From an uncultured Gammaproteobacteria bacterium (GTDB lineage: Bacteria > Pseudomonadota > Gammaproteobacteria > Arenicellales > Poriferihabitantaceae), in contig CALIFM010000276.1 in assembly GCA_938021685.1 (NCBI GenBank), positions 1-6,093 on the forward strand: a stretch of DNA of 6,093 bases, read 5' to 3'. The first letter of the stretch is position 1; every line of letters starts with the position of its first letter. The translations under genes were made by a program, and so were the position numbers. Positions 1 to 6,093 of the stretch are shown here, piece after piece. Below the pieces are notes generated by a model. The model did no database searches. It was not told where the DNA came from and worked only from the letters and a program-made list of their open reading frames with translations.

Positions 1-29
1 TTTTTTTTGTATGGAGGCTTAGGTGCCAT
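1..29. other. Left-edge stretch downstream of yggX, T-run at the border
   Basis: There is no gene here. Eight T residues on the plus strand sit at the very edge. They could be the tail of an intrinsic terminator for a rightward gene lying outside the window, but no hairpin is visible. For the leftward yggX transcript this run reads as A, so it does not serve as that operon's terminator. Confidence 0.25.
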
Positions 30-263
30 TTAGTCTTCATCGAACAAAAATTTCACCATATGTTGCTGCAAAATGGTTTTATGCTCGGGGTTGATTGGGC
101 TGTAATTGTTTTCATTGATTAAAATAGTTTGCTCGCCTAGCCATTGCTTCCATGCTTCTTTACTGATGGAATCCAGAATGCGCTGCCCAAGCTCCCCTGG
201 CCACGGTGCACGGTCTAATGCTTCAGCTTGTTTGTCTAGTTTTAGGCAATGTACGGTGTTCAT
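30..263 (-). CDS. yggX: Probable Fe(2+)-trafficking / oxidative damage protection protein YggX, short C-terminus
   Basis: This is a small cytoplasmic protein of 77 residues. Family members are linked to iron handling and protection of Fe-S clusters from oxidants. Family hallmarks are visible: the near-N-terminal Cys6 (MNTVHC), PGELG at 22-26, ISKEAWKQW at 33-41, ILINE at 47-51, NPEH at 58-61 and the MVKFLF segment at 69-74. The protein then stops at DED, whereas the E. coli and Pseudomonas proteins, as I recall them, run about 13-14 residues further to roughly 90. The missing part is a tail, so the core fold should be intact. The ATG lies 2 nt downstream of the mutY stop, which implies one transcript and probably translational coupling. 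No strong Shine-Dalgarno sequence is seen. The mutY-yggX order is the same as in E. coli. Family assignment is firm; the physiological role is taken from family knowledge. Confidence 0.93.
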   Translation of the reverse strand: MNTVHCLKLDKQAEALDRAPWPGELGQRILDSISKEAWKQWLGEQTILINENNYSPINPEHKTILQQHMVKFLFDED

Positions 264-265
264 AA

Positions 266-1330
266 TTAATCGTGCAGTCGGGTTAAAATTTGCTTAACGG
301 GCGCAGGTAAGCCAATGTTTTTACTATTCTGCTTAGTCCATGTGGCGTTGCCAAGCACTTCATTCGTTTTGCTTAGGCGCTGCTTATCTATTTTGCTTAA
401 AGATAAATATAGGGGCGTAATGCATAAATCATAGTGGCTGAAACTGTGGTCAATGGGCGCGCCTAGCTCTTGAAGACGCTCAGGGTTTATGCCTTGTGTA
501 TGGCACCAGTCTTGCAATGCTGAATAATTGGCAAACTGCAAGGGGCACCACAGCCCACCCCAAATGCCCGCAGCAGGCCGTTTAAGCATGGCGCAAGCGT
601 GGTGTTCGTCAAGCAAGAGCAGCATCCATTCTGATTCTTGGCGACGTGACTTTTGCTTCGGTTTAGGTGTAGGCAGTGTGCTGACTTGGTTAGTGGCCAG
701 TGCTTTGCAAGTTTCTTGCAAGGGACACTCCATACACCGCGGCTTACTGCGAGTACATAAAGTGGCACCCAAATCCATGATGGCTTGGGTGTAATCGCCA
801 ATGCGTGTGGTGGGTGTATGTTGTTCTGCTAGCTCCCATAGCTGGTTTTCGATTGCTTTTTGCCCGGGGTAGCCTGAAATGGTGTGGTAACGGGACAATA
901 CCCGTTTGACGTTGCCATCTAAGATGGCGTGGCGCTGTCCCATTGCGCAAGCTAGAATGGCACCGGCGGTGGACTTACCGATGCCGGGTAAGGCCTGAAC
1001 AGCATCGATGTGATCAGGAAATTGCCCGCTGTACTGTTCGCAGATTTGCTGTGCTGCTTTATGTAAGTTGCGTCCGCGGGCGTAATAGCCAAGGCCAGAC
1101 CAATGGTGCAGTACTTCATCTTGACCTGCAGCGGCAAGACTTTGGATGCTGCCAAAGCGCTGCATAAATCGCTGGTAGTAAGGGATGACAGCACTTACCT
1201 GCGTTTGCTGTAGCATGATTTCAGCCACCCACACGCGGTAGGGTGTTTTGTTTTGCTGCCACGGCAACTCTTTACGGCCATGCTGGTCAAACCAGTGCAA
1301 TAACTGAGTAGAAAATTGTGCTTGACTCAA
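266..1330 (-). CDS. mutY: Adenine DNA glycosylase MutY
   Basis: This base-excision repair enzyme removes adenine mispaired with 8-oxoguanine or guanine. The 354 residues match the usual length of about 350. The N-terminal catalytic domain has the key acid Glu37 in VAEIMLQQTQV, GLGYYARGRNL at 79-89, a helix-hairpin-helix LPGIGKSTAGAIL at 114-126 and catalytic Asp138 in ILDGNVKRVL. The [4Fe-4S] ligands Cys192, Cys199, Cys202 and Cys208 have the canonical C-x6-C-x2-C-x5-C spacing. The C-terminal NUDIX-like 8-oxoG recognition domain (about 233-354) includes GIWGGLWC and the HSFSH motif at 295-299. These positions coincide exactly with E. coli numbering, which supports the TTG start at 1330-1328: there is no ATG or GTG between it and the in-frame stop at 1351-1349, and the first internal Met is residue 39, beyond Glu37. 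A weak GAAG lies 7 nt upstream of the start. All catalytic residues are intact. Confidence 0.98.
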   Translation of the reverse strand: MSQAQFSTQLLHWFDQHGRKELPWQQNKTPYRVWVAEIMLQQTQVSAVIPYYQRFMQRFGSIQSLAAAGQDEVLHHWSGLGYYARGRNLHKAAQQICEQYSGQFPDHIDAVQALPGIGKSTAGAILACAMGQRHAILDGNVKRVLSRYHTISGYPGQKAIENQLWELAEQHTPTTRIGDYTQAIMDLGATLCTRSKPRCMECPLQETCKALATNQVSTLPTPKPKQKSRRQESEWMLLLLDEHHACAMLKRPAAGIWGGLWCPLQFANYSALQDWCHTQGINPERLQELGAPIDHSFSHYDLCITPLYLSLSKIDKQRLSKTNEVLGNATWTKQNSKNIGLPAPVKQILTRLHD

Positions 1331-1338
1331 GAGTGAAC

Positions 1339-1362
1339 TTCGATAATTCTAAGACTTATGAA
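1339..1362. repeat. Imperfect inverted repeat TTC(G)ATAA ... TTATGAA
   Basis: The left arm at 1339-1346 (TTCGATAA) pairs with the right arm at 1356-1362 (TTATGAA) apart from one extra G, around a 9-nt centre. It lies in the divergent intergenic region upstream of both start codons. It could be a regulator half-site pair or chance similarity in AT-rich sequence. It is too short and AT-rich for a terminator and has no U-tract. Confidence 0.2.
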
Positions 1363-1363
1363 T

Positions 1364-1400
1364 CCTACCATAGTGCGGTATATCAACGCGCAGCCTACCA
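1364..1400. repeat. 7-bp direct repeat CCTACCA, copies 30 bp apart
   Basis: CCTACCA occurs at 1364-1370 and again at 1394-1400, exactly 30 bp start to start (close to three helical turns), flanking the candidate TATATC -10 element of yejA. The match is seen directly in the sequence. An operator role is only a possibility, because a 7-mer recurring within an 88-bp region is not very improbable by chance. Confidence 0.3.
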
Positions 1401-1409
1401 AGAAAAAGC

Positions 1410-1413
1410 AAGG
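1410..1413 (+). promoter_or_regulatory. Ribosome binding site supporting the GTG start of yejA
   Basis: AAGG sits 5 nt before the GTG at 1419. There is no ATG between the in-frame stop TAG at 1371-1373 and the signal-peptide coding region, so this site favours the GTG. The directly following TTG at 1422 is the only close alternative and would change the protein by one residue. Confidence 0.5.
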
Positions 1414-1418
1414 CGTTT

Positions 1419-3413
1419 GTGTTGGCTATTAAACCTTTTAGTATTGCTTTAAAACATCTCTTGTTTGCGTTAGTCGCGAGCAGCGCATTGTTGTGCATGC
1501 CCAGCATGGCGGCAGTGCATAAATCACATGCGATTACGCTGTATGATGAACCGCCTAAGTATTCTAAAGAGTTTACCCATTTTGACTACGTCAATCCAAA
1601 TGCACCGAAGGGTGGTACGTTCAAAGTTGCGCCTGTACAAAGCGCTACTTTTGATAGTTTCCATCCTTATATTCCTAAAGGTAATCCGATTTCGACCGGC
1701 TCGATAGAAACCTTGTTAACGTCAAGTTTAGATGAACCATTTACAGAGTATGGTTTGCTGGCTGAAGCCATTGAATGGCCTGATGAGCGCGATTGGGTGA
1801 TTTTTCATTTAAACCCAAAAGCACGTTGGCATGATGGCCAGCCCGTGACAGCGGATGATGTGATATGGACGTTTAACACTTTGATTGAAAAAGGCCGGCC
1901 AAACTATCGCTTTTACTACGCCAGTGTTGCACAAGTTGAAAAGCTTAGTGAGCGCAGCGTAAAGTTTAGCTTTAGTGAAAAAAATAACCGCGAATTGCCA
2001 ATGGTAGTAGGGCAATTACCTGTGTTACCTAAGCATTATTGGGCGACGCGTGATTTTGAAAAAACTACCTTAGAACCGCCGCTGGGCAGTGGGCCCTACC
2101 GTATCAAACGTTTTGAAGCGGGGCGTTTTATTGAGCAAGAGCGTGTAGAGGATTACTGGGGGAAAGATTTGGCGGTAAAGCAGGGCGTAGATAATTTTGA
2201 TTTGATACGCACCGACTATTACCGCGATGTAACCGCAATTCGTTTAGCTTTAAAAGCAGGGAAAATTGATTTTCGACAAGAAAATCAGGCTAAGGCTTGG
2301 GCTGCTGATTATGAAAATTTGGTGGCGATTGAACAAGGGCGCTTGATTAAACGTAAAGTAAAGCATAAGCAACCAACAGGCATGCAGGGTTTGATGCTCA
2401 ATACGCGTCGTGCGGTGTTTAAAGACCCGCTTGTGCGTGAAGCACTGAGCTACGCCTTTGATTTTGAGTGGACGAATCGCAATTTATTTTACGATCAATA
2501 TACCCGTACGCGTAGTTATTTTTCCAACTCTAAACTGGCTTCGGTAGGTTTGCCCAGCGAAGCAGAGCTTAGGGTGCTAGAGCCGTTTCGTGCCCAGCTG
2601 CCTGAGCGCGTGTTTACTGAAGAATATAATCCGCCTGTTACCGATGGAGGTGGCTGGCCTCGTGATAATTTACTCAAGGCAGATAAATTATTGAAGCAAG
2701 CCGGTTGGATAGTTAAGGATTTACAGCGCATAAATGCTCAAACAGGTGCAGTGATGCAATTTGAAATTTTGTTGGCCTCTCAGGCATTCGAGCGAATTAT
2801 GCTGCCGATGGTGCGTAACCTAAAGCGTTTGGGTATTGAGGCTAAGATTCGTTTAGTCGACACCTCACAGTATATTAATCGCTTGCGTAGTTTTGATTTT
2901 GATGCTTTTGTGAATGTGATTGGTCAATCTGAGAACCCGGGCAATGAGCAGCGTGAGTATTGGACTAGCCAGGCTGCAGAGCAGGTAGGTAGCCGCAATT
3001 ATCCCGGCATTAGCAGCCCAGTAGTTGATGCTTTGGTGGACAACATCATTGAATCGCCTGATCGCGAAAGCCTCATTGCTAATACTCGTGCGCTGGATCG
3101 TGTATTACTTTACGGGTTTTATGTTATTCCAAACTGGTATTTGGCCGCGGATCGTGTGCTTTATTGGAACAAGTTTGGCATGCCTGATGTGCCGCTTAAA
3201 AGCGGTGTGACGACAGCACGCTGGTGGGTAGACGAGGCCAAGGCACTGGCGCTGCAGCAATTTCAAGAGGGCGACGCAGAGAGTAGTGTTGCACAAAGTG
3301 ATGGCGCTAATAAAACTGCTCATCAACCCAGCGGCGCTAAGGCTTGGGCTTTGTTTGTACTGCTGGCCGCGGGCGGCTTGATGCTATGGCGTTATTTGCG
3401 TAGGGCACACTGA
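1419..3413 (+). CDS. yejA: YejA-like periplasmic peptide-binding protein (SBP family 5) with a C-terminal membrane anchor
   Basis: This is the substrate-capturing subunit of a Yej-type peptide ABC importer. An N-terminal signal peptide (K5/K12 charged region, hydrophobic 14-25, probable cleavage near PSMA-A at 28-32) sends it to the periplasm. Mature features are typical of YejA: ITLYDEPPKY from 39, FDYVNPNAPKGGTF at 55-68, ARWHDGQPVTADDVIWTF at 135-152 (the family-5 signature area), PLGSGPYRI at 221-229 and DNFDLIRTDYYRD at 258-270. The usual fold ends near VTTARWWVDEAKA (597-609). At 664 residues it is about 60 longer than E. coli YejA as I recall it. The surplus is a polar linker (about 610-641), a hydrophobic stretch AWALFVLLAAGGLMLW (642-657) and a basic tail with R658, R661 and R662. 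This predicts tethering to the outer face of the inner membrane. Cys26 is not in a convincing lipobox. The stop codon overlaps the yejB start by 1 nt. The true ligand cannot be read from the sequence. Confidence 0.93.
   Translation: MLAIKPFSIALKHLLFALVASSALLCMPSMAAVHKSHAITLYDEPPKYSKEFTHFDYVNPNAPKGGTFKVAPVQSATFDSFHPYIPKGNPISTGSIETLLTSSLDEPFTEYGLLAEAIEWPDERDWVIFHLNPKARWHDGQPVTADDVIWTFNTLIEKGRPNYRFYYASVAQVEKLSERSVKFSFSEKNNRELPMVVGQLPVLPKHYWATRDFEKTTLEPPLGSGPYRIKRFEAGRFIEQERVEDYWGKDLAVKQGVDNFDLIRTDYYRDVTAIRLALKAGKIDFRQENQAKAWAADYENLVAIEQGRLIKRKVKHKQPTGMQGLMLNTRRAVFKDPLVREALSYAFDFEWTNRNLFYDQYTRTRSYFSNSKLASVGLPSEAELRVLEPFRAQLPERVFTEEYNPPVTDGGGWPRDNLLKADKLLKQAGWIVKDLQRINAQTGAVMQFEILLASQAFERIMLPMVRNLKRLGIEAKIRLVDTSQYINRLRSFDFDAFVNVIGQSENPGNEQREYWTSQAAEQVGSRNYPGISSPVVDALVDNIIESPDRESLIANTRALDRVLLYGFYVIPNWYLAADRVLYWNKFGMPDVPLKSGVTTARWWVDEAKALALQQFQEGDAESSVAQSDGANKTAHQPSGAKAWALFVLLAAGGLMLWRYLRRAH
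3402..3405 (+). promoter_or_regulatory. Ribosome binding site of yejB inside the yejA 3' end
   Basis: AGGG lies 7 nt before the yejB ATG at 3413, within the codons for the Arg-rich tail of YejA. With the TGATG stop-start overlap it supports coupled translation of yejA and yejB and fixes the yejB start. Confidence 0.6.
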
Positions 3414-4522
3414 TGGGTGCGTATATTTTTAGGCGTTTGTTGCTGATTATCCCCACCTTAGTGGCGATTATGGCGATTAACTTTATCGTGGTACAGGCTG
3501 CGCCTGGTGGGCCGATTGAGCAAGTGATTGCTGGTATCACGGGTGAAGGCGCAGATATTACTTCACGGGTCAGCCGTGGTGGTGGTGAAAATTTAGATAC
3601 AGGGAATAGCAGTTCGTTGGGTGGAGGCGATAGCAGTAGTAAGTATCGTGGTGCGCAAGGCCTTGATCCAGAATTTATCGCGCAGCTTGAAAAGCAATTC
3701 GGCTTCGATAAGCCGCTGCATACTCGGTTTTGGGAGATGTTGAAAAACTATGCGCGCTTTGATTTCGGCGACAGCTTTTTTCAAGATCGTAAGGTGGTGG
3801 ATTTAGTGCTGGACAAAATGCCAGTGTCCATTTCATTGGGTTTGTGGACAACGCTGCTGGTGTATTTAATTAGCATTCCTCTGGGAATTTTAAAAGCGAC
3901 ACGCGATGGCAGCCGCTTTGATATATGGACTAGCGTGGCGATTATTATCGGTACGGCGATCCCGGGGTTTTTGTTTGCTGTGTTGCTGTTGGTGGTGTTT
4001 GCAGGGGGCAGCTATTTAGATTGGTTCCCGCTGGGTGGACTTGCGTCTGAAAATGCTGATCAAATGGGTGCGTTTGCGCGTATTAAAGATTATTTCTGGC
4101 ACTTGGTGTTGCCGGTTACAGCGATGACGATTGGTGGCTTTGCCACCTTGACGATGTTGACCAAAAACTCGTTTTTAGATCAAATCAACCAGCAATACGT
4201 GCTGACCGCACGTGCCAAAGGCTTGGAAGAGCGGCGTGTGATGCTAGGCCATGTGTTTCGTAACGCAATGCTAATTGTAATTGCAGGTTTTCCTGCGGCG
4301 TTTATAGGTATCTTATTTACAGGTTCTTTATTAATTGAAGTTATTTTTAATTTGGACGGTTTGGGCTTGCTGGGTTTTGAAGCGGCCTTTAAACGTGACT
4401 ATCCGCTGATGTTCGGCACTTTGTTTTTCTTCTCCTTATTAGGTTTAGTAATGAATCTTGTAGGCGACATCACCTATACCTTGGTGGACCCGCGTATCGA
4501 CTTTGAAAGTCAAGATGGTTGA
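3413..4522 (+). CDS. yejB: Peptide ABC transporter permease YejB
   Basis: This inner-membrane permease of the DppB/OppB type forms half of the translocation channel. The 369 residues closely match E. coli YejB (about 364). The N-terminus MGAYIFRRLLLIIPTLVAI with TM1 (about 8-28) and QAAPGGPIEQ (28-37) is typical. A Gly/Ser-rich periplasmic loop (about 53-80) leads to GLDPEFIAQLEKQFGFDKP (83-101) and FDFGDSFF (116-123). Further membrane segments lie at about 137-160, 172-197, 228-250, 283-307 and 332-354. The EAA-type coupling loop that contacts the ATPase is at about 262-285 (YVLTARAKGLEERRV..HVFRNAM), and LVDPRIDFE closes the protein. It starts 1 nt inside the yejA stop and overlaps yejE by 8 nt, so the subunits are translated together. 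It is intact, with nothing missing. Confidence 0.97.
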   Translation: MGAYIFRRLLLIIPTLVAIMAINFIVVQAAPGGPIEQVIAGITGEGADITSRVSRGGGENLDTGNSSSLGGGDSSSKYRGAQGLDPEFIAQLEKQFGFDKPLHTRFWEMLKNYARFDFGDSFFQDRKVVDLVLDKMPVSISLGLWTTLLVYLISIPLGILKATRDGSRFDIWTSVAIIIGTAIPGFLFAVLLLVVFAGGSYLDWFPLGGLASENADQMGAFARIKDYFWHLVLPVTAMTIGGFATLTMLTKNSFLDQINQQYVLTARAKGLEERRVMLGHVFRNAMLIVIAGFPAAFIGILFTGSLLIEVIFNLDGLGLLGFEAAFKRDYPLMFGTLFFFSLLGLVMNLVGDITYTLVDPRIDFESQDG

Positions 4523-5588
4523 TCAAGCAACTCAAATGACACTAGAGCCCGCACCAAAGAAAAGTCGCTTAAGCCCTTTGATGGCGCGTCGTTGGGAAAT
4601 ATTTAAATCTAACCGCCGTGGCTGGTGGTCATTGTGGCTATTCTTAGCCGTATTTGTGGTGACCTTATTTGCTGAACTGATTGCTAATGACAAACCGTTT
4701 TTGGTGAGTTATGAAGGGCAGATTTACAGCCCAGTTTTAAAGGCTTACCCCGAAACCACCTTTGGCGGTGACTTGGAAACGGAGACGGATTATTCTGATC
4801 CGTTTGTGATCAGTAAAATTGAGCAAGACGGTTGGATGCTGTGGCCAATGATCCGCTATGACCACCAAAGTGTTGCGTGGAATTCGCCTAAGCCAGCGCC
4901 TTCGCCGCCCGATAAATTGCATTGGCTGGGCACGGATGACCAAGCGCGCGACGTGGTGGCTAGACTGATTTATGGCTTTCGTATTTCTATTTTATTTGGC
5001 TTTAGCCTCACCTTGATTTCGGCGGTTATTGGTATTGCTGCTGGTGCAATGCAGGGTTACTTTGGTGGTTGGCTTGACTTGCTGTTTCAGCGTTTTATTG
5101 AGATTTGGTCGGGCTTGCCCACTCTGTATCTGCTTATTATTCTGGCCAGCGTAGTTGAGCCCAATTTTTGGTGGTTGCTGGGTTTGATGCTGCTATTTTC
5201 GTGGATGGGATTTGTGGGCGTGGTACGCGCAGAGTTCTTGCGCGCGCGTAAGTTTGAGTATGTGCGTGCGGCGCGTTCGATGGGCGTGTCTGATCGCACG
5301 ATTATGTTTCGGCATATTTTGCCTAATGCCATGGTGGCAAGCTTGACCTTCTTGCCGTTCACATTGGCGGGGTCGGTCACAGTGCTTACTTCATTGGATT
5401 TCCTTGGCATCGGCTTGCCGCCAGGGTCAGCTTCGTTGGGTGAGCTGCTCGCGCAAGGTAAGGCTAATTTGCAAGCGCCATGGTTGGGTATCACGGGCTT
5501 TGTAACGATTGCGTTTATGTTGTCTACATTGATCTTTATTGGTGAAGCGGTGCGCGACGCTTTTGATCCACGTAAGAACTTTGAATAA
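4515..5588 (+). CDS. yejE: Peptide ABC transporter permease YejE
   Basis: This is the second permease (DppC/OppC type), partner of YejB in the channel. I chose the ATG at 4515 (357 residues), which has GAAAG at 4505-4509 upstream. A TTG at 4503 would add four residues. Compared with E. coli YejE, the family N-terminus SRLSPLMARRWEIFKSNRRGWWSLW is preceded by about 16 extra polar residues. TM1 (about 37-56) is followed by a large periplasmic region (about 57-150) with LIANDKPFLVSYEGQIY and WLGTDDQARDVVARLIYG (137-154), both normal for the family. TM segments follow at about 157-180, 196-215, 217-237, 275-296 and 325-345. The EAA loop YVRAARSMGVSDRTIMFRHI is at about 249-268, and the end is GEAVRDAFDPRKNFE. 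The ATG start overlaps the yejB stop by 8 nt. Confidence 0.96.
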   Translation: MVDQATQMTLEPAPKKSRLSPLMARRWEIFKSNRRGWWSLWLFLAVFVVTLFAELIANDKPFLVSYEGQIYSPVLKAYPETTFGGDLETETDYSDPFVISKIEQDGWMLWPMIRYDHQSVAWNSPKPAPSPPDKLHWLGTDDQARDVVARLIYGFRISILFGFSLTLISAVIGIAAGAMQGYFGGWLDLLFQRFIEIWSGLPTLYLLIILASVVEPNFWWLLGLMLLFSWMGFVGVVRAEFLRARKFEYVRAARSMGVSDRTIMFRHILPNAMVASLTFLPFTLAGSVTVLTSLDFLGIGLPPGSASLGELLAQGKANLQAPWLGITGFVTIAFMLSTLIFIGEAVRDAFDPRKNFE

Positions 5589-5592
5589 GTCA

Positions 5593-6093
5593 GTGGCAAT
5601 CAAACCTAAACAGAAAAAAGCTAAGGAATCAGCAAGCATTGCTGCGCCGATTTTGGCGGTGCGTGATTTGTCGATCAATTTTGGCACGGGCGAGCGCACA
5701 GTGCAGGCGGTGCAGGAGGTGTCGTTTGATTTGCATCAAGGCGAAACTTTAGCTTTGGTAGGCGAGAGTGGTTCGGGAAAATCGGTCACTGCGTTATCTA
5801 TTTTGCAATTGTTGCCGTACCCAAAAGCCAGCCATCCGAGTGGTAGCATTATATATCAAGGGCAAGAGCTGATCGGTGCGCCAAGCGAGAAGCTGCGCAA
5901 GATTCGCGGCGATCAAATTGGTATGATTTTTCAAGAGCCAATGACGGCTCTGAACCCGTTGCACACGGTCGAAAAACAAATTGGAGAGGTGTTGATGCTG
6001 CACCAAAGCTTGAGCGGCCAAGCATTGCGCGATGCGGTGCTGGATTTGCTGCATAAGGTGCGCATTTACCGCCCCGAAGACCGATTAAGTAGC
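5593..6093 (+). CDS. yejF: ABC transporter ATP-binding protein YejF, 5' part only (runs off the window)
   Basis: This is the cytoplasmic ATPase of the importer. E. coli YejF is a fusion of two ATPase domains of about 530 residues; only the first 167 residues are present here and the frame is open to the last base. Visible are ILAVRDLSINF (A and first strands), Walker A GESGSGKS at residues 57-64 (5761-5784), the family-typical VTALSILQLLP, and the Q-loop IFQEPMTALNPLHT with Gln114 (5932-5934). The ABC signature, Walker B and second ATPase half lie beyond the edge. Start choice is uncertain: GTG at 5593 (4 nt after the yejE stop) is preferred, while TTG at 5581 would overlap yejE by 8 nt and add MNKS. 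Neither has a good Shine-Dalgarno sequence. A Lys-rich lead of about 20 residues precedes the ATPase fold. Confidence 0.93.
   Translation, partial: MAIKPKQKKAKESASIAAPILAVRDLSINFGTGERTVQAVQEVSFDLHQGETLALVGESGSGKSVTALSILQLLPYPKASHPSGSIIYQGQELIGAPSEKLRKIRGDQIGMIFQEPMTALNPLHTVEKQIGEVLMLHQSLSGQALRDAVLDLLHKVRIYRPEDRLSS

Larger units (their letters stand above)
1331..1418. promoter_or_regulatory. Divergent intergenic region between mutY and yejA
   Basis: This 88-bp gap separates the leftward mutY-yggX pair from the rightward yej operon, so start signals for both are expected here or just inside mutY. For the rightward direction I see TTATGA (1356-1361), a 17-nt spacer and TATATC (1379-1384), which would put the transcription start near 1390. 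An alternative is TTGACT (1322-1327) with GATAAT (1342-1347) or TAATTC (1344-1349), at spacings of 14 or 16 nt. For the leftward direction the best -35-like element is TTGATA on the minus strand (1387-1382), but it has no good -10 partner. All matches are weak. The existence of promoters is inferred from the divergent layout; the exact hexamers are guesses. Confidence 0.45.

Noticed and set aside
1..29. Terminator for mutY-yggX
   Set aside because: The only homopolymer run reads as A in the leftward transcript, and the ATGG...CCAT pairing at 11-29 is only 4 bp, so no intrinsic terminator can be supported inside the window.
106..297. Small plus-strand frame of 63 codons opposite yggX
   Set aside because: It is antisense to a well-conserved gene, has no ribosome site or family resemblance, and is best read as a shadow.
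1482..1500. Lipoprotein signal at Cys26 of YejA
   Set aside because: The residues before the Cys are A-L-L; a lipobox needs a small residue (Ala, Gly or Ser) just before it, and a normal cleavage site follows a few residues later.
3566..3655. Gly/Ser-rich stretch in YejB as a novel insertion
   Set aside because: E. coli YejB, as I recall it, has a comparable Gly/Ser/Asn-rich loop at the same place, so it is a family feature with variable sequence.
4683..4964. Large region between TM1 and the permease core of YejE as an extra domain
   Set aside because: The same periplasmic region, including the ELIANDKP and WLGTD motifs, is present in ordinary YejE proteins.
5087..5599. Long open frame of 170 codons on the minus strand
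   Set aside because: It lies wholly antisense to yejE and the yejF start, has no recognisable motif, and its Arg/Lys/Ser/Pro-rich translation is typical of a shadow frame opposite a membrane protein gene.

Overview
The window looks like chromosomal DNA of a gammaproteobacterium, probably an environmental or marine one. The basis is the mutY-yggX pair, which is typical of that class, together with proteins that align residue for residue with their Escherichia coli counterparts as I recall them. Base composition is moderate to slightly AT-leaning and even across the window. I cannot name the genus. I see no mobile element, CRISPR array, tRNA or rRNA.

Layout: the left part (30-1330) is a leftward pair, mutY then yggX, encoding the adenine DNA glycosylase that repairs A:8-oxoG mispairs and a small Fe(II)-trafficking / oxidative-damage protection protein. 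They are 2 nt apart and most likely cotranscribed. An 88-bp divergent intergenic region (1331-1418) must hold the start signals for both directions. It contains weak promoter-like hexamers, a 7-bp direct repeat and an imperfect inverted repeat. The right part (1419-6093) is a rightward, tightly packed operon, yejA-yejB-yejE-yejF. It encodes a family-5 periplasmic solute-binding protein, two inner-membrane permeases and the start of a double-ATPase subunit, which is cut by the right edge. Together these form a Yej-type peptide ABC importer, of the family known for uptake of microcin C and peptides and, in some alphaproteobacteria, muropeptides. The binding protein would present the substrate in the periplasm, YejB and YejE form the channel, and YejF would power it from the cytoplasm.

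Most of the window is ordinary, well-recognised housekeeping and transport DNA. The one clear departure from the family norm is the binding protein. After the normal YejA C-terminus it carries a polar linker and a short hydrophobic helix followed by Arg residues, which would anchor it to the inner membrane. Lesser oddities are a shortened YggX C-terminus, non-ATG starts for mutY, yejA and probably yejF, and short repeats in the divergent promoter region. I did not find evidence of a new biological system.
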